The notes beneath the pieces are model-generated. The model saw nothing but the letters and a program-made list of their open reading frames with translations, was not told the DNA's origin and searched no databases. A stretch of 64,000 nucleotides of DNA, from positions 124,001-188,000 of the forward strand of contig NZ_RCWY01000001.1 of NCBI RefSeq assembly GCF_003688625.1, in the 5' to 3' direction. The stretch is from Sphingomonas sp. PP-CE-3A-406 (GTDB taxonomy: Bacteria > Pseudomonadota > Alphaproteobacteria > Sphingomonadales > Sphingomonadaceae). A program made the position numbers and the translations under genes. This document shows, in pieces, positions 26,408 to 34,866 of the stretch (its first letter is position 1; each line of letters opens with the position of its first letter).

Positions 26408-27421
26408 ATGGGCCTCACACTTAAACCCCTGCACGATCAGGTCATCGTCGTCACAGGTGCAACCAGCGGGAATGGACTCGCCATAGTCGAGGACGCCGTG
26501 CGCCGCGGTGCCGCGGTCGTCGCGACTGCGCGTAACGAAGCGGCACTGGAGGAACTCCGCGATCGCCTGTCGGCGAACGGCGGACGTATCGCGATCTGCG
26601 TCGGGGACGTCAGCGACATGGCGGCGGTTGAGCGTGTCGCCGCGGTTGCGGTCGAGGCGTTCGGCGGGTTCGACAGCTGGGTCAACAATGCCGGCACAGG
26701 GACATACGGCACACTGGAGCAAGTGCCCGTTGCCGATCACCGCCGTGTGTTCGACGTCAATTATTTCGGCGTGCTGCACGGATCGCTGATCGCCGCGCGG
26801 CACCTGCGCGGCCGCGGCGGGGCGATCATCAATGTCGGTTCGATCCTCAGCGACCGCGCGATCGTCGAGCAGGGGCCGTATTGCGCGACCAAGCATGCGG
26901 TGCAGGCGCTGACCGATACGTTGCGGATGGAACTGGAGCAGGAGGGGGCCGGCATCTCGGTGACGTTGATCAAGCCAGGCGCGATCGACACGCCGTTCCC
27001 CGAGCATGCGCGCAACTTCATGGACCAGCCACCCCGCCTGCCGCCGCCGCTCTACGCGCCTTCGGTCGTCGCCGACGCGGTGCTGTTCGCGTGCGAGACG
27101 CCGCGGCGGACGCTGTATGCCGGGGGCGGGGGGCTGCTGTCCTCGCTGCTCTCGCGCGCCGCGCCAAGATTGAGCGACAAGATCATGGAGTTGGTCGGCA
27201 CCATAGCGCAGCAGAAACCCGAAGATCCCGGCGACCCGGCGCGCCGCGACAACCTCTACGCCCCGCGCGTCGATGCATTGCGCGGCAGCCAGGACGTCCA
27301 CGCACGCAAATCGAGCACGGTATTGCAGGCGCAAAAAATCCACCCCGTCGTTCTGTTGCTCGGTGTCGTCGGAGCCGGGATCGCGGTTGCACTGAGCCGG
27401 CCGAAGGATACCAGCCGGTAA
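26408..27421 (+). CDS. SDR family oxidoreductase with a C-terminal membrane anchor
   Basis: This 337-residue classical short-chain dehydrogenase has TGATSGNGLAI (cofactor binding), NNAGTGTYG, a Ser in NVGSILSDR and the catalytic YCATK. After the ~250-residue domain a linker leads to a C-terminal helix (HPVVLLLGVVGAGIAVALSR), so the enzyme is probably tethered to the inner membrane. The GGNGL variant (Asn in place of Ile in the Gly motif) is slightly unusual. The start at 26408 follows the HAD stop by five bases; a longer upstream frame overlaps the HAD gene and was rejected. Confidence 0.85.
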   Translation: MGLTLKPLHDQVIVVTGATSGNGLAIVEDAVRRGAAVVATARNEAALEELRDRLSANGGRIAICVGDVSDMAAVERVAAVAVEAFGGFDSWVNNAGTGTYGTLEQVPVADHRRVFDVNYFGVLHGSLIAARHLRGRGGAIINVGSILSDRAIVEQGPYCATKHAVQALTDTLRMELEQEGAGISVTLIKPGAIDTPFPEHARNFMDQPPRLPPPLYAPSVVADAVLFACETPRRTLYAGGGGLLSSLLSRAAPRLSDKIMELVGTIAQQKPEDPGDPARRDNLYAPRVDALRGSQDVHARKSSTVLQAQKIHPVVLLLGVVGAGIAVALSRPKDTSR

Positions 27422-27441
27422 CGCCAGACGCCGAATGCACG

Positions 27442-27580
27442 GAGGCCGCGCGACTTCGATGCCGTGCTCGTCCTCACCGGCGGCAACGCGCTCGGCCTTC
27501 GAAGCGGTCGTCTACGAAGCGTTGCACGAGCACGGGTTCCAACCCGACTGGATCATCGCCGCATCCTTGGCGGTGGGGGG
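27442..27580 (+). pseudogene. Remnant of a patatin-like phospholipase
   Basis: One frame reads RPRDFDAVLVLTGGNALG, the oxyanion-hole start of patatin-like lipases. A two-base deletion near 27497 then shifts the frame to AFEAVVYEALHEHGFQPDWI. The next residues, IAASLAVGG, replace the expected GASIGA nucleophile elbow, and homology ends there. The gene is therefore frameshifted, lacks the catalytic core and is dead. It follows the SDR gene by about 20 bases. Confidence 0.7.
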
Positions 27581-27682
27581 ATTGTCTCAAGCCCTTAATG
27601 GGTCGGCTCCGTCGCTGTTTTTAGCGGTTATTGGCGGGTCGGCTTTGAACGGGTAGGGCTTGCCCCATGATTGTGACGCGAC

Positions 27683-28522
27683 ATGGTTGATGGCGGGTCC
27701 CTGCGAACGGTAAGCGTCGGGATCAGGGAAGTGCTGGGTGCCGCGCTGCCGGGCGAACCAAGCAGGGGCGACGTGCGAGCGCTTCTGCTCGGTACGCGGG
27801 TCGACACCCGCAATCTGCGAGACTTTGTCGAACCCGAAACCCTGGACCTCTCAGGCGTTGGGGCCGCATTCGTCTTTCGCTATGGCGTTCTCGTGTTGAT
27901 CGGGGCATCGGCCGAGACCGAGCGCCGGCTTATCGACCATCTTTCCAACCATATCATCGAACCTCTCGCTACGCCGGAAACGGAAACCGCCTGGATAGAA
28001 ATCTGCGCCGACCGCGAAGAATCCGTGAGTGCCGACGGGCACATCCGACTGAAAGAGGCGTCGCGTGAAAGGCTGTTGCTGACGGCCACCGTGGTCGCCC
28101 GAAGCGTCGTCCTCGCGCGCGACGAAGGCCGCATCGCGGAAGCCTTCGATCGCGTCGAACCGCTCATCAACGAACTGCGCATCCATGGCCGCGCGGTCAT
28201 GCCGATCCGGCGGGTCATGCAGAGCATCGGCGACGTTCTCGCGGCGCAACATCGCGTGGTCGGCCGTGCGCAGATCATGGAGAAGCCGGACCTGCTCTGG
28301 GATCACCCCGAACTCGACCGGCTTTATGGACGCCTCGAAGCCGAGTTCGAACTCGGCGACCGCGCGCGTGCGATGGAACGCAAGCTCGAAGTCATCGGCG
28401 ACGCCGCCGAGTGGCTGCTCGACCTGGTGCAGGACAAGCGCTCGTTGCGTCTAGAGCTTGCCGTGATCGGGTTGATCGCGTTCGAGGTCGTCCTCAATAT
28501 CTACGAGCTATGGCGTCACTGA
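27683..28522 (+). CDS. RMD1/DUF155 family protein with C-terminal membrane helix
   Basis: This 279-residue protein matches the RMD1 family, known from yeast meiotic and mitochondrial proteins and widespread in bacteria. It shows VFRYGVLVLIGAS, the conserved RLLLTATVVARSVVLA, a helical region with DLLWDHPELDRLYGRLEAEF, and a terminal membrane helix (LELAVIGLIAFEVVLNIYELW). Its function in bacteria is not established. The start at 27683 is tentative because the ribosome site is weak. Confidence 0.8.
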   Translation: MVDGGSLRTVSVGIREVLGAALPGEPSRGDVRALLLGTRVDTRNLRDFVEPETLDLSGVGAAFVFRYGVLVLIGASAETERRLIDHLSNHIIEPLATPETETAWIEICADREESVSADGHIRLKEASRERLLLTATVVARSVVLARDEGRIAEAFDRVEPLINELRIHGRAVMPIRRVMQSIGDVLAAQHRVVGRAQIMEKPDLLWDHPELDRLYGRLEAEFELGDRARAMERKLEVIGDAAEWLLDLVQDKRSLRLELAVIGLIAFEVVLNIYELWRH

Positions 28523-28725
28523 AGGCGTTTTGCACGAACAGGTCAATTTTTGGCGCTCCAAACGGTCTGCGAAGATCGTGGCGTGGGTCTCATCTGAAAG
28601 CGTCGTCTGCTGGCGGTGTCGCCCGACATGACCACGGCGGATCGGCGATGGCGTCGCGGCCGGAAGATCGTTACGGTAGTGGTACTATGGGCCGCCGGGA
28701 TGCGCGGTGCCGAGGGAGACGTCTC

Positions 28726-29181
28726 ATGATGCTCGCGGCCTTGGTAATCGGAATAGTGGCGGGATTGCGAGCGATGATGCCGCTTGCCGCCGTCGCATGG
28801 GCAGCCAAGCTCAGGATTCTCGACCTCGACGGTAGCTGGCTCGCGATACTCGGCTGGCGCTTCACGGCCCCGGTGATCACGTTGCTCGCGATCGGTGAAC
28901 TCGTCACCGATCAGCTTCCGTCGACGCCCAGCCGCAAGGCCCCCGTGCAGTTCGGCGCGCGGCTCGTCACCGGCGGCGTAGCGGGCGCGGCGCTCGGGAT
29001 GGCGACCGGCGCGGTCGTCATCGGAGCGATCCTCGGCGTGATCGGAGCGGTGATCGGCACGCTCGGAGGCGCGGCGGTTCGCGCCCGCCTCGCAACCTTG
29101 TTCGGCAGCGACCGTCCGGCAGCGCTGATCGAGGACGTTATCGCGATCGGCGGCGCGCTGCTGGCGGTGGCGCTCGTCTGA
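28726..29181 (+). CDS. DUF4126 family membrane protein
   Basis: This 151-residue protein is mostly hydrophobic with a Gly/Ala-rich core. It shows LAALVIGIVAGLRAMMPLA and the conserved GELVTDQLPSTPSRKAP, then glycine-zipper-like stretches (GVAGAALGMATGAVVIGAILG). Function is unknown. GGAG lies ten bases before the ATG at 28726. The stop overlaps the next start (TGATG at 29179-29183), so it is the first gene of a four-gene coupled run. Confidence 0.8.
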   Translation: MMLAALVIGIVAGLRAMMPLAAVAWAAKLRILDLDGSWLAILGWRFTAPVITLLAIGELVTDQLPSTPSRKAPVQFGARLVTGGVAGAALGMATGAVVIGAILGVIGAVIGTLGGAAVRARLATLFGSDRPAALIEDVIAIGGALLAVALV

Positions 29182-30563
29182 TGCGCAGTTTCGATGCGAT
29201 CATCGTCGGGGCAGGGCAGGCCGGACCGCCGCTTGCCGGACGGCTCACCGCCAAGGGCTGGCAGGTCGCCCTGATCGAGCGCCATCTGGTTGGCGGCACC
29301 TGCGTCAATACCGGCTGCATGCCCACCAAGACGCTCGTCGCTAGCGCGTACGCGGCACACCTTGCCCGGCGGGGCGCGGATTTCGGGATACGGACAGGTG
29401 AGGTCGAGGTCGACATGCCTGCTGTCGCAGCGCGGGCGGCACGCGTCGTCGAGGACGCACGCGGCGGCAACGAACGATGGCTCTCGTCGATGGAGCGGCT
29501 GACGTTCCTGCGCGGCCATGCGCGATTTACCGGCGCCAAGACGATGATGGTCGGCGAAGAGGCGATCACCGCGCCTCGCATCTTCCTCAACGTCGGCGGG
29601 CGCGCGAACGTCCCGGCGATGCCGGGCGTCGGCGATGTGCCGCATCTCGACAATACCGACATGGTCGCGCTCGACGCGGTCCCGCCGCATCTCGTCGTCG
29701 TCGGCGGCAGCTATGTCGGGCTCGAATTCGCGCAGATGTACCGCCGTTTCGGCGCCCAAGTGACGATCGTCGAGCGTGGCGATCGATTGGTCTCGCATGA
29801 GGACGTTGACGTGTCCGACGCGATCCGTAGCCTGCTCGAAGACGAAGGTATCGTGGTCCGCACGGGAGCGGACTGTATCGGGTTTTCCCGCCACGCAGAG
29901 GGCGTCGCGGTGTCCGTGTCGTGCAAAACGGGTGAGCCTTCGGTCATCGGCAGCCACGTCCTGCTGGCGATCGGGCGTCGTCCCAACACCGACGATCTTG
30001 GTCTGGAACACGCCGGCGTCGCGACCGACGTGCGCGGCTTCATCACGGTCGACGATCGATTGGAAACCAACGTCGCGGGTATCTGGGCACTGGGCGATTG
30101 CAACGGTCGCGGCGCCTTCACGCATACCGCGTATAATGATTTCGAGATCGTCGCGGCAAACCTGCTGGATGGCGACGATCGCCGCGTATCGCAGCGTATC
30201 CCGGGCTACGCGCTCTACATCGATCCACCCCTCGGCCGCGTCGGCATGACGCAGGCGCAGGCGATCGCCTCCGGCCGGAAAGTGCTCGTCTCGAAGCGGG
30301 CGATGACGCGGGTCGGTCGGGCGGTGGAGAAGGGCGAGACCAAGGGATTCATGAAAATCGTCGCCGACGCGGAGACCCAGCGCATCCTCGGTGCGGCGAT
30401 TCTCGGCACCGGAGGCGACGAGGCGATCCACGGCATCCTCGACATGATGAGCGCCGACCAGCCGATCTCGGCGCTGCGCTGGGCGGTGCCGATCCACCCG
30501 ACGGTGTCCGAACTGATCCCGACGGTGCTGCTCGATCTCCAGCCACCAGAGGCCATGCCATGA
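29181..30563 (+). CDS. Class I pyridine-nucleotide disulfide oxidoreductase (mercuric-reductase-like)
   Basis: This 460-residue flavoprotein has VGAGQAGPPLAGRL for FAD, the redox-active pair in GGTCVNTGCMPTKT, a second dinucleotide motif GGSYVGLEFAQ for NAD(P)H, and the second FAD motif GIWALGDCNG. The C-terminal dimer domain has VPIHPTVSELIPT, with the active-site His. It lacks the N-terminal HMA domain and the C-terminal vicinal Cys pair of true mercuric reductases, and no mer genes are nearby. It probably reduces another disulfide or quinone-like substrate. It overlaps both neighbours by 1-4 bases. Confidence 0.87.
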   Translation: MRSFDAIIVGAGQAGPPLAGRLTAKGWQVALIERHLVGGTCVNTGCMPTKTLVASAYAAHLARRGADFGIRTGEVEVDMPAVAARAARVVEDARGGNERWLSSMERLTFLRGHARFTGAKTMMVGEEAITAPRIFLNVGGRANVPAMPGVGDVPHLDNTDMVALDAVPPHLVVVGGSYVGLEFAQMYRRFGAQVTIVERGDRLVSHEDVDVSDAIRSLLEDEGIVVRTGADCIGFSRHAEGVAVSVSCKTGEPSVIGSHVLLAIGRRPNTDDLGLEHAGVATDVRGFITVDDRLETNVAGIWALGDCNGRGAFTHTAYNDFEIVAANLLDGDDRRVSQRIPGYALYIDPPLGRVGMTQAQAIASGRKVLVSKRAMTRVGRAVEKGETKGFMKIVADAETQRILGAAILGTGGDEAIHGILDMMSADQPISALRWAVPIHPTVSELIPTVLLDLQPPEAMP

Positions 30564-32215
30564 GCGTCGTCGACGATCGCCGGCAGCAGATGTTTCCGAC
30601 GCTCGACACCGCGCAGCTCGAGACCGCGAAGAGGTTCGCCAGTGGTCCAGCGCGGACCTTCGCCGCAGACGAACCCGTCTACGCGATTGGAGAACTCGGC
30701 GCCCCCGCGTGGCTGATACTCGCCGGCGCGATCGATGTCGTCCGCCGCGACGGGTTGAGCCACGAGGCGCCGATTACGACGCATGGTCCAGGCCAGCTGA
30801 CGGGAGAAGTAAGCCAGCTTTCGGGCCGGCCTTCGATCGCAGCGGGTCGTGCAGGCGCCGAAGGCTGCACGGCGCTACCGTTCGATGCGGCGCATCTGCG
30901 CGCCTTGATGGTCGGGTCGGCGGACGTCGGCGAGGTCATCATGCGTGCGCTGATCCTGCGACGGGTCGGACTGATCGAGGAGGGTGGCGCAGGATCGATT
31001 CTGATCGGCGTGCCGGGTAGCGCCGACATCGTCCGTATCCAGGGGTTCCTGACACGTAGCGGCTACCCGAACCTCGTGCTCGATGCCTCTGCCGATGAGG
31101 AAGGGCGCGCCTTGGTCGAACGAACCGGGGTGCTACCAGGTGAACTGCCGCTGATGGTGTGCCCGAATGGCACCATCCTCAAGCGCCCGTCCGATGCAGA
31201 GGTGGCGACCTGCCTTGGCATGATCCCCGACCTCGATCCCGCGACGGTGTATGACGTCGCGATCGTCGGCGCCGGTCCTGCGGGATTGGCGGCGGCGGTC
31301 TACGCCGCGTCCGAAGGACTGTCGGTCCTCGTGGCGGACGAGCGGGCGATGGGCGGGCAGGCCGGCGCCTCCGCCCGGATCGAGAATTATCTCGGCTTTC
31401 CCGCCGGCATTTCAGGGCAGGCGCTGGCCGGGCGGGCGTTCAACCAGGCGTTGAAGTTTGGTGCGGAGATGGTGATCCCGCTCGAGACGCTGCGCCTCGA
31501 ATGCGCCGCCGACCCTGCCGGTCGCGATCCGCTGACACTCGAACTGTCGGGTGATCGGCGCGTCCGATCGCGGACCGTTATCATCGCGTCGGGTGCGCGC
31601 TACCGCCGTCCCGATATCCCCGATCTGGCAATGTTCGAAGGCCAGGGCATTTCCTATTGGGCCTCCCCGATCGAGGCGAAGCTCTGCGCGGGCGAGGAGG
31701 TGGCACTCGTCGGCGGCGGGAACTCGGCGGGACAGGCGGTGGTGTTTCTCGCTGCCCGCGTATCGCACCTTCACCTGATCGTCCGTCGGCCGATCGTCGA
31801 GACCATGTCGCGCTATCTGGTCGATCGGATCGCCGCGCTCGCCAATGTGACGCTCCATGTCGGCGTCGAGATCATCGGTTTGGAAGGCGACGCAGCGCAC
31901 GGTTTGTCTGCCGCGAGCTTTCGCAACCGAACGGACGGATCGATCAGCCGGTGTGCAATGCGGCACCTATTCCTGTTCATCGGCGCGGATCCCAATGCCG
32001 GATGGCTGCACGGATGCGTCGCTACGGATGACAAGGGTTTCGTCGTGACCGGTGGCAATGGCCTGCCGTTGGAAACGAGCATGTCGAGCGTGTTCGCCAT
32101 CGGCGACGTGCGTGCGGGCTCGACCAAGCGGGTTGCCGCCGCCGTCGGCGAGGGTGCTGCCGTCGTCGCGCAGATCCACACCAAGCTCGCCGAACGCAGC
32201 AAGGGAGAAACCTGA
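30560..32215 (+). CDS. Fusion of cNMP-binding, glutaredoxin-like and thioredoxin-reductase-like domains
   Basis: This 551-residue protein has three parts. Residues about 25-135 form a CRP-like cyclic-nucleotide-binding fold (PVYAIGELGAPAWLILAGAIDVV and GPGQLTGEVSQLSGRP). Residues about 145-215 resemble a glutaredoxin fold (LIGVPGSADIVRIQGFLTRSG) with no CxxC. Residues about 230-540 form an FAD/NAD(P)H thioredoxin-reductase-like core (VGAGPAGLAAAVYAASEG, GGGNSAGQAVVFLA, FAIGDVRAGSTKRVA). The reductase CxxC is replaced by YWASPIEAKLC, so classic thioredoxin reduction is unlikely. I infer a cyclic-nucleotide-gated flavoenzyme. It overlaps its neighbours at both ends (ATGA and TGATGG). Confidence 0.85.
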   Translation: MSVVDDRRQQMFPTLDTAQLETAKRFASGPARTFAADEPVYAIGELGAPAWLILAGAIDVVRRDGLSHEAPITTHGPGQLTGEVSQLSGRPSIAAGRAGAEGCTALPFDAAHLRALMVGSADVGEVIMRALILRRVGLIEEGGAGSILIGVPGSADIVRIQGFLTRSGYPNLVLDASADEEGRALVERTGVLPGELPLMVCPNGTILKRPSDAEVATCLGMIPDLDPATVYDVAIVGAGPAGLAAAVYAASEGLSVLVADERAMGGQAGASARIENYLGFPAGISGQALAGRAFNQALKFGAEMVIPLETLRLECAADPAGRDPLTLELSGDRRVRSRTVIIASGARYRRPDIPDLAMFEGQGISYWASPIEAKLCAGEEVALVGGGNSAGQAVVFLAARVSHLHLIVRRPIVETMSRYLVDRIAALANVTLHVGVEIIGLEGDAAHGLSAASFRNRTDGSISRCAMRHLFLFIGADPNAGWLHGCVATDDKGFVVTGGNGLPLETSMSSVFAIGDVRAGSTKRVAAAVGEGAAVVAQIHTKLAERSKGET

Positions 32216-32520
32216 TGGCCGAGCGTTGCGAGCATACGGGAACGATCCGGGCCGTCACGCCCAGTGCCCGCGGGTGTGAGGAATGCCTCGCCATCGGAAG
32301 CCCGTGGGTGCATCTTCGTCTGTGTCGCGACTGTGGTCACGTCGGCTGCTGTGACGATTCCCCACACCGCCATGCCACCGCGCATTTCCACGCGACGCAG
32401 CACCCGATCATCGAGGGCTATGATCCCCCCGAGGGCTGGGGCTGGTGCTACATCGACGAGATCGAGGTTTCCCTACCGAACCAGACCGCCCAGATAGGGC
32501 CCATCCCGCGCTACGTCTGA
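32215..32520 (+). CDS. UBP-type zinc finger protein
   Basis: This 101-residue protein is a single ZnF-UBP domain. Metal ligands are visible in CEECLAIGSPWVHLRLCRDCGHVGCCDDSPHRHATAHFH (first half CEEC and CRDCGHVGCC, then HRH...H). In eukaryotes this fold binds the free C-terminal tail of ubiquitin; bacteria of this kind have no ubiquitin, so the ligand is unknown. Its start overlaps the upstream flavoenzyme stop. The last ten bases overlap the convergent MFS gene. Confidence 0.88.
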   Translation: MAERCEHTGTIRAVTPSARGCEECLAIGSPWVHLRLCRDCGHVGCCDDSPHRHATAHFHATQHPIIEGYDPPEGWGWCYIDEIEVSLPNQTAQIGPIPRYV

Positions 32521-33734
32521 TCGACGACGATCGTTTCGGCGGTGGCGGCATTTTTTGGATAAGGCCGGCCAAGTGCCGCGGGACGCGTCCGCGATTGCAA
32601 GCGAACGCTGACGATCACGGCGACGAGCCCCAGCGCCGCCGACCCCGCGCCGGCCAGCGCGACCGCGGGGAACCCCAGCCCCGCCGCGATCACGCCGCCG
32701 CCCAGCGCGGCGCCGATCGCATTGCCGAGGTTGAACGCACCGATGTTCATCGCCGAAGCGAGGTTCGGCGCATCCGCCGCCGCGTGCATGACGCGGATCT
32801 GGAGCGGCGGGACCAGCGCGAAGCTCGCGATGCCCCACAGGAAGATCAGGATCGCAGCGGGAACCTTCAGCGGCATGAACACCGCGAATGCGACCAGGAT
32901 CACCGCCAGCGAGGCAAGCGTCACGATCAGCGTCCGATCGACCGAGCGATCGGCGAACCGCCCGCCGAGCCAGTTGCCGCCCGTGAGCCCGACGCCGTAC
33001 GTCACCAGCATTGCCGTGACGAAGCCAAGCGAGGCATGCGTCGCCTCGCGCAGGATCGGCGTGATATAGGTAAAGACGGTGAACATCGCGCTTGCACCCA
33101 CCACTGTCAGGCCGAGCGCGCCGAGCACAGGGCCCCGGGCCAGCACCCGCAGTTCGGCTCTAGCGTCGCTACCCGCCGGTGCCGGCAAGCGCGGCAGGGT
33201 CAGGCGCAACGCCGCCATCGTCGCGACGCCGAGCGCGGCAATGCCCCAGAACGATGCGCGCCAGCCGAGATGCTCGCCCGCCCACGTCGCGAGCGGCACG
33301 CCGACGACATTGGCGATCGTCAGCCCCATGAACATCGCCGCGACCGCGCCGGCGCGCCGGTCCGCCGGCACCAGGCTGGCCGCGACGATCGAGCCGACAC
33401 CGAAGAACGCGCCGTGGTTGAGCGAGGTCAGGATTCGCGCGACCATCAACATGCCGTAGCCGGTCGACACCGCCGCCAGCAGGTTGCCCGCGGTGAAGAT
33501 GCCGGCAAGCACGATGAGCAATGTCCGCCGCGGCACCCGCCCGGTCGTCAGCGTCATCAGCGGCGCACCGATCACCACCCCCAGCGCATAGGCGCTGATC
33601 AGCAACCCGGCGGTCGGGATCGACACGCCGAGATCATGGGCGATGACGGGCAGCAGGCCCATCGGCGCAAATTCGGTCACGCCGATGCCGAACGCACCGA
33701 CGGACAGGGCCAGCACGGCGGGATTGAATTTCAT
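32511..33734 (-). CDS. MFS transporter (AraJ/sugar-efflux type)
   Basis: This 407-residue transporter has twelve predicted helices. It starts with LALSVGAFGIGVTEFAPMGLLPVIA, the hallmark of drug/sugar efflux MFS proteins, and has the cytoplasmic loop motif GRVPRRTLL between helices 2 and 3. It probably exports a small organic compound. The ATG at 33734 lies ten bases after the aldo-keto reductase stop, so the two are co-transcribed. The 3' end overlaps the zinc-finger gene by ten bases tail to tail. Confidence 0.88.
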   Translation of the reverse strand: MKFNPAVLALSVGAFGIGVTEFAPMGLLPVIAHDLGVSIPTAGLLISAYALGVVIGAPLMTLTTGRVPRRTLLIVLAGIFTAGNLLAAVSTGYGMLMVARILTSLNHGAFFGVGSIVAASLVPADRRAGAVAAMFMGLTIANVVGVPLATWAGEHLGWRASFWGIAALGVATMAALRLTLPRLPAPAGSDARAELRVLARGPVLGALGLTVVGASAMFTVFTYITPILREATHASLGFVTAMLVTYGVGLTGGNWLGGRFADRSVDRTLIVTLASLAVILVAFAVFMPLKVPAAILIFLWGIASFALVPPLQIRVMHAAADAPNLASAMNIGAFNLGNAIGAALGGGVIAAGLGFPAVALAGAGSAALGLVAVIVSVRLQSRTRPAALGRPYPKNAATAETIVVDQT

Positions 33735-33744
33735 CACGTGATCC

Positions 33745-34779
33745 TCAGACCAGCGCCGGGTTCAGGCGGGCGAAACCCTCCTGCTGGCTGTACGGGGTAT
33801 GCGGGTAGGGCGGCAGCACATCGCTCGCCGCGTCGAGCGCGGCCACGTGATCGACCGACAAGGTCCAGCCGACCGCGCCGAGATTGTCGCGCAACTGCGC
33901 TTCGTTGCGCGCACCGATGATCACCGACGCGACGGTCGGGCGACGCAGCAGCCAGTTGATCGCGACCTGCGGCACGGTCTTGCCCGTGTCCGCGGCGACC
34001 GCCTCCAACGCGTCGATCACGCGGTAGAGATGCTCGGCCTCGACCGGCGGCGCGAACTGCTCCGTGTCGTGGAGGCGGCTGCCCGCGGGGATCGGCCGGT
34101 CGCGGCCGATCCTGCCGGTCAGTCGACCCCAGCCAAGCGGGCTCCATATTAGCGCACCGACGCCTTGGTCGGCGCCCATCGGCATCAGGTCCGCCTCGTA
34201 AGCGCGGCCGATCAGCGAATAATAGACTTGATGCGCGACGAGGCGCGGCCAGCCGTGCCGGTCTGCAATCCCCTGCGCCTTCGTCACCTGCCAGCCCGGA
34301 TAGTTGGACACCCCGGCATAGCGGATCTTCCCCGCGGCGATCAGCGTATCGAGCGTTCCCATCAGTTCCTCGGTCGGGGTGGATGCATCGAACGCATGAA
34401 GCTGGAGCAGATCGACATGATCGGTGCCGAGCCGTCGCAGCGAGTCCTCGACCGCGCGGACGAGACGCGCGCGCGACGCGCCCCAGTCCTGCGGTCCGTC
34501 GCCCATCGGCAGCCCGGTCTTGGTCGAGATCAGCACCTGCTCGCGCCGCCCCTTGATTGCCGCGCCGAGCACGGTTTCCGATGCGCCGTTCGAATAGACA
34601 TCGGCGGTGTCGAACAACGTTACACCCGCATCGAGGCAGACGTCGACCAACCGCCGCGCCTCGGTCTCGTCGCTGCGACCCCATGCGCTAAACAGCGGAC
34701 CGGTGCCGCCGAACGTCCCGGTGCCAAAGCTGAGCACGGGCACGCGAAGCCCCGATGATCCCAATTGCCGATAATCCAT
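33745..34779 (-). CDS. Aldo/keto reductase
   Basis: This 344-residue NADPH-dependent reductase begins MDYRQLGSSGLRVPVLSFGTG. The tetrad residues are visible: Asp and Tyr in FDTADVYSNGASE, Lys in LISTKTG, and His in LLQLHAFD. The C-terminal NADPH site includes VIIGARNEAQLRDN. It probably reduces an aldehyde or ketone in the cytoplasm. It precedes the MFS gene on the same strand and is divergent from a LysR regulator, a classic layout for inducible detoxification. A longer frame reaching 35259 is antisense to the LysR gene. Confidence 0.92.
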   Translation of the reverse strand: MDYRQLGSSGLRVPVLSFGTGTFGGTGPLFSAWGRSDETEARRLVDVCLDAGVTLFDTADVYSNGASETVLGAAIKGRREQVLISTKTGLPMGDGPQDWGASRARLVRAVEDSLRRLGTDHVDLLQLHAFDASTPTEELMGTLDTLIAAGKIRYAGVSNYPGWQVTKAQGIADRHGWPRLVAHQVYYSLIGRAYEADLMPMGADQGVGALIWSPLGWGRLTGRIGRDRPIPAGSRLHDTEQFAPPVEAEHLYRVIDALEAVAADTGKTVPQVAINWLLRRPTVASVIIGARNEAQLRDNLGAVGWTLSVDHVAALDAASDVLPPYPHTPYSQQEGFARLNPALV

Positions 34780-34866
34780 GTGCGTGTTCCCGATTGCGCT
34801 GTAGACGCATAGATGGCCGGTTGCGTTCGCTTTGATTAGCTGCCGGTGCGGCGAAGGATCTGTGAT

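Noticed and set aside
28911-30497. A 528-residue minus-strand frame
   Set aside because: It mirrors the disulfide reductase gene, which has complete cofactor motifs on the plus strand.
29181-30563. Mercuric reductase (merA)
   Set aside because: No HMA domain, no C-terminal Cys pair and no mer genes nearby; only the general fold and CxxxxC motif agree.
32445-33920. A 491-residue plus-strand frame
   Set aside because: It is antisense to the MFS gene and is very rich in Arg, His and Gln.
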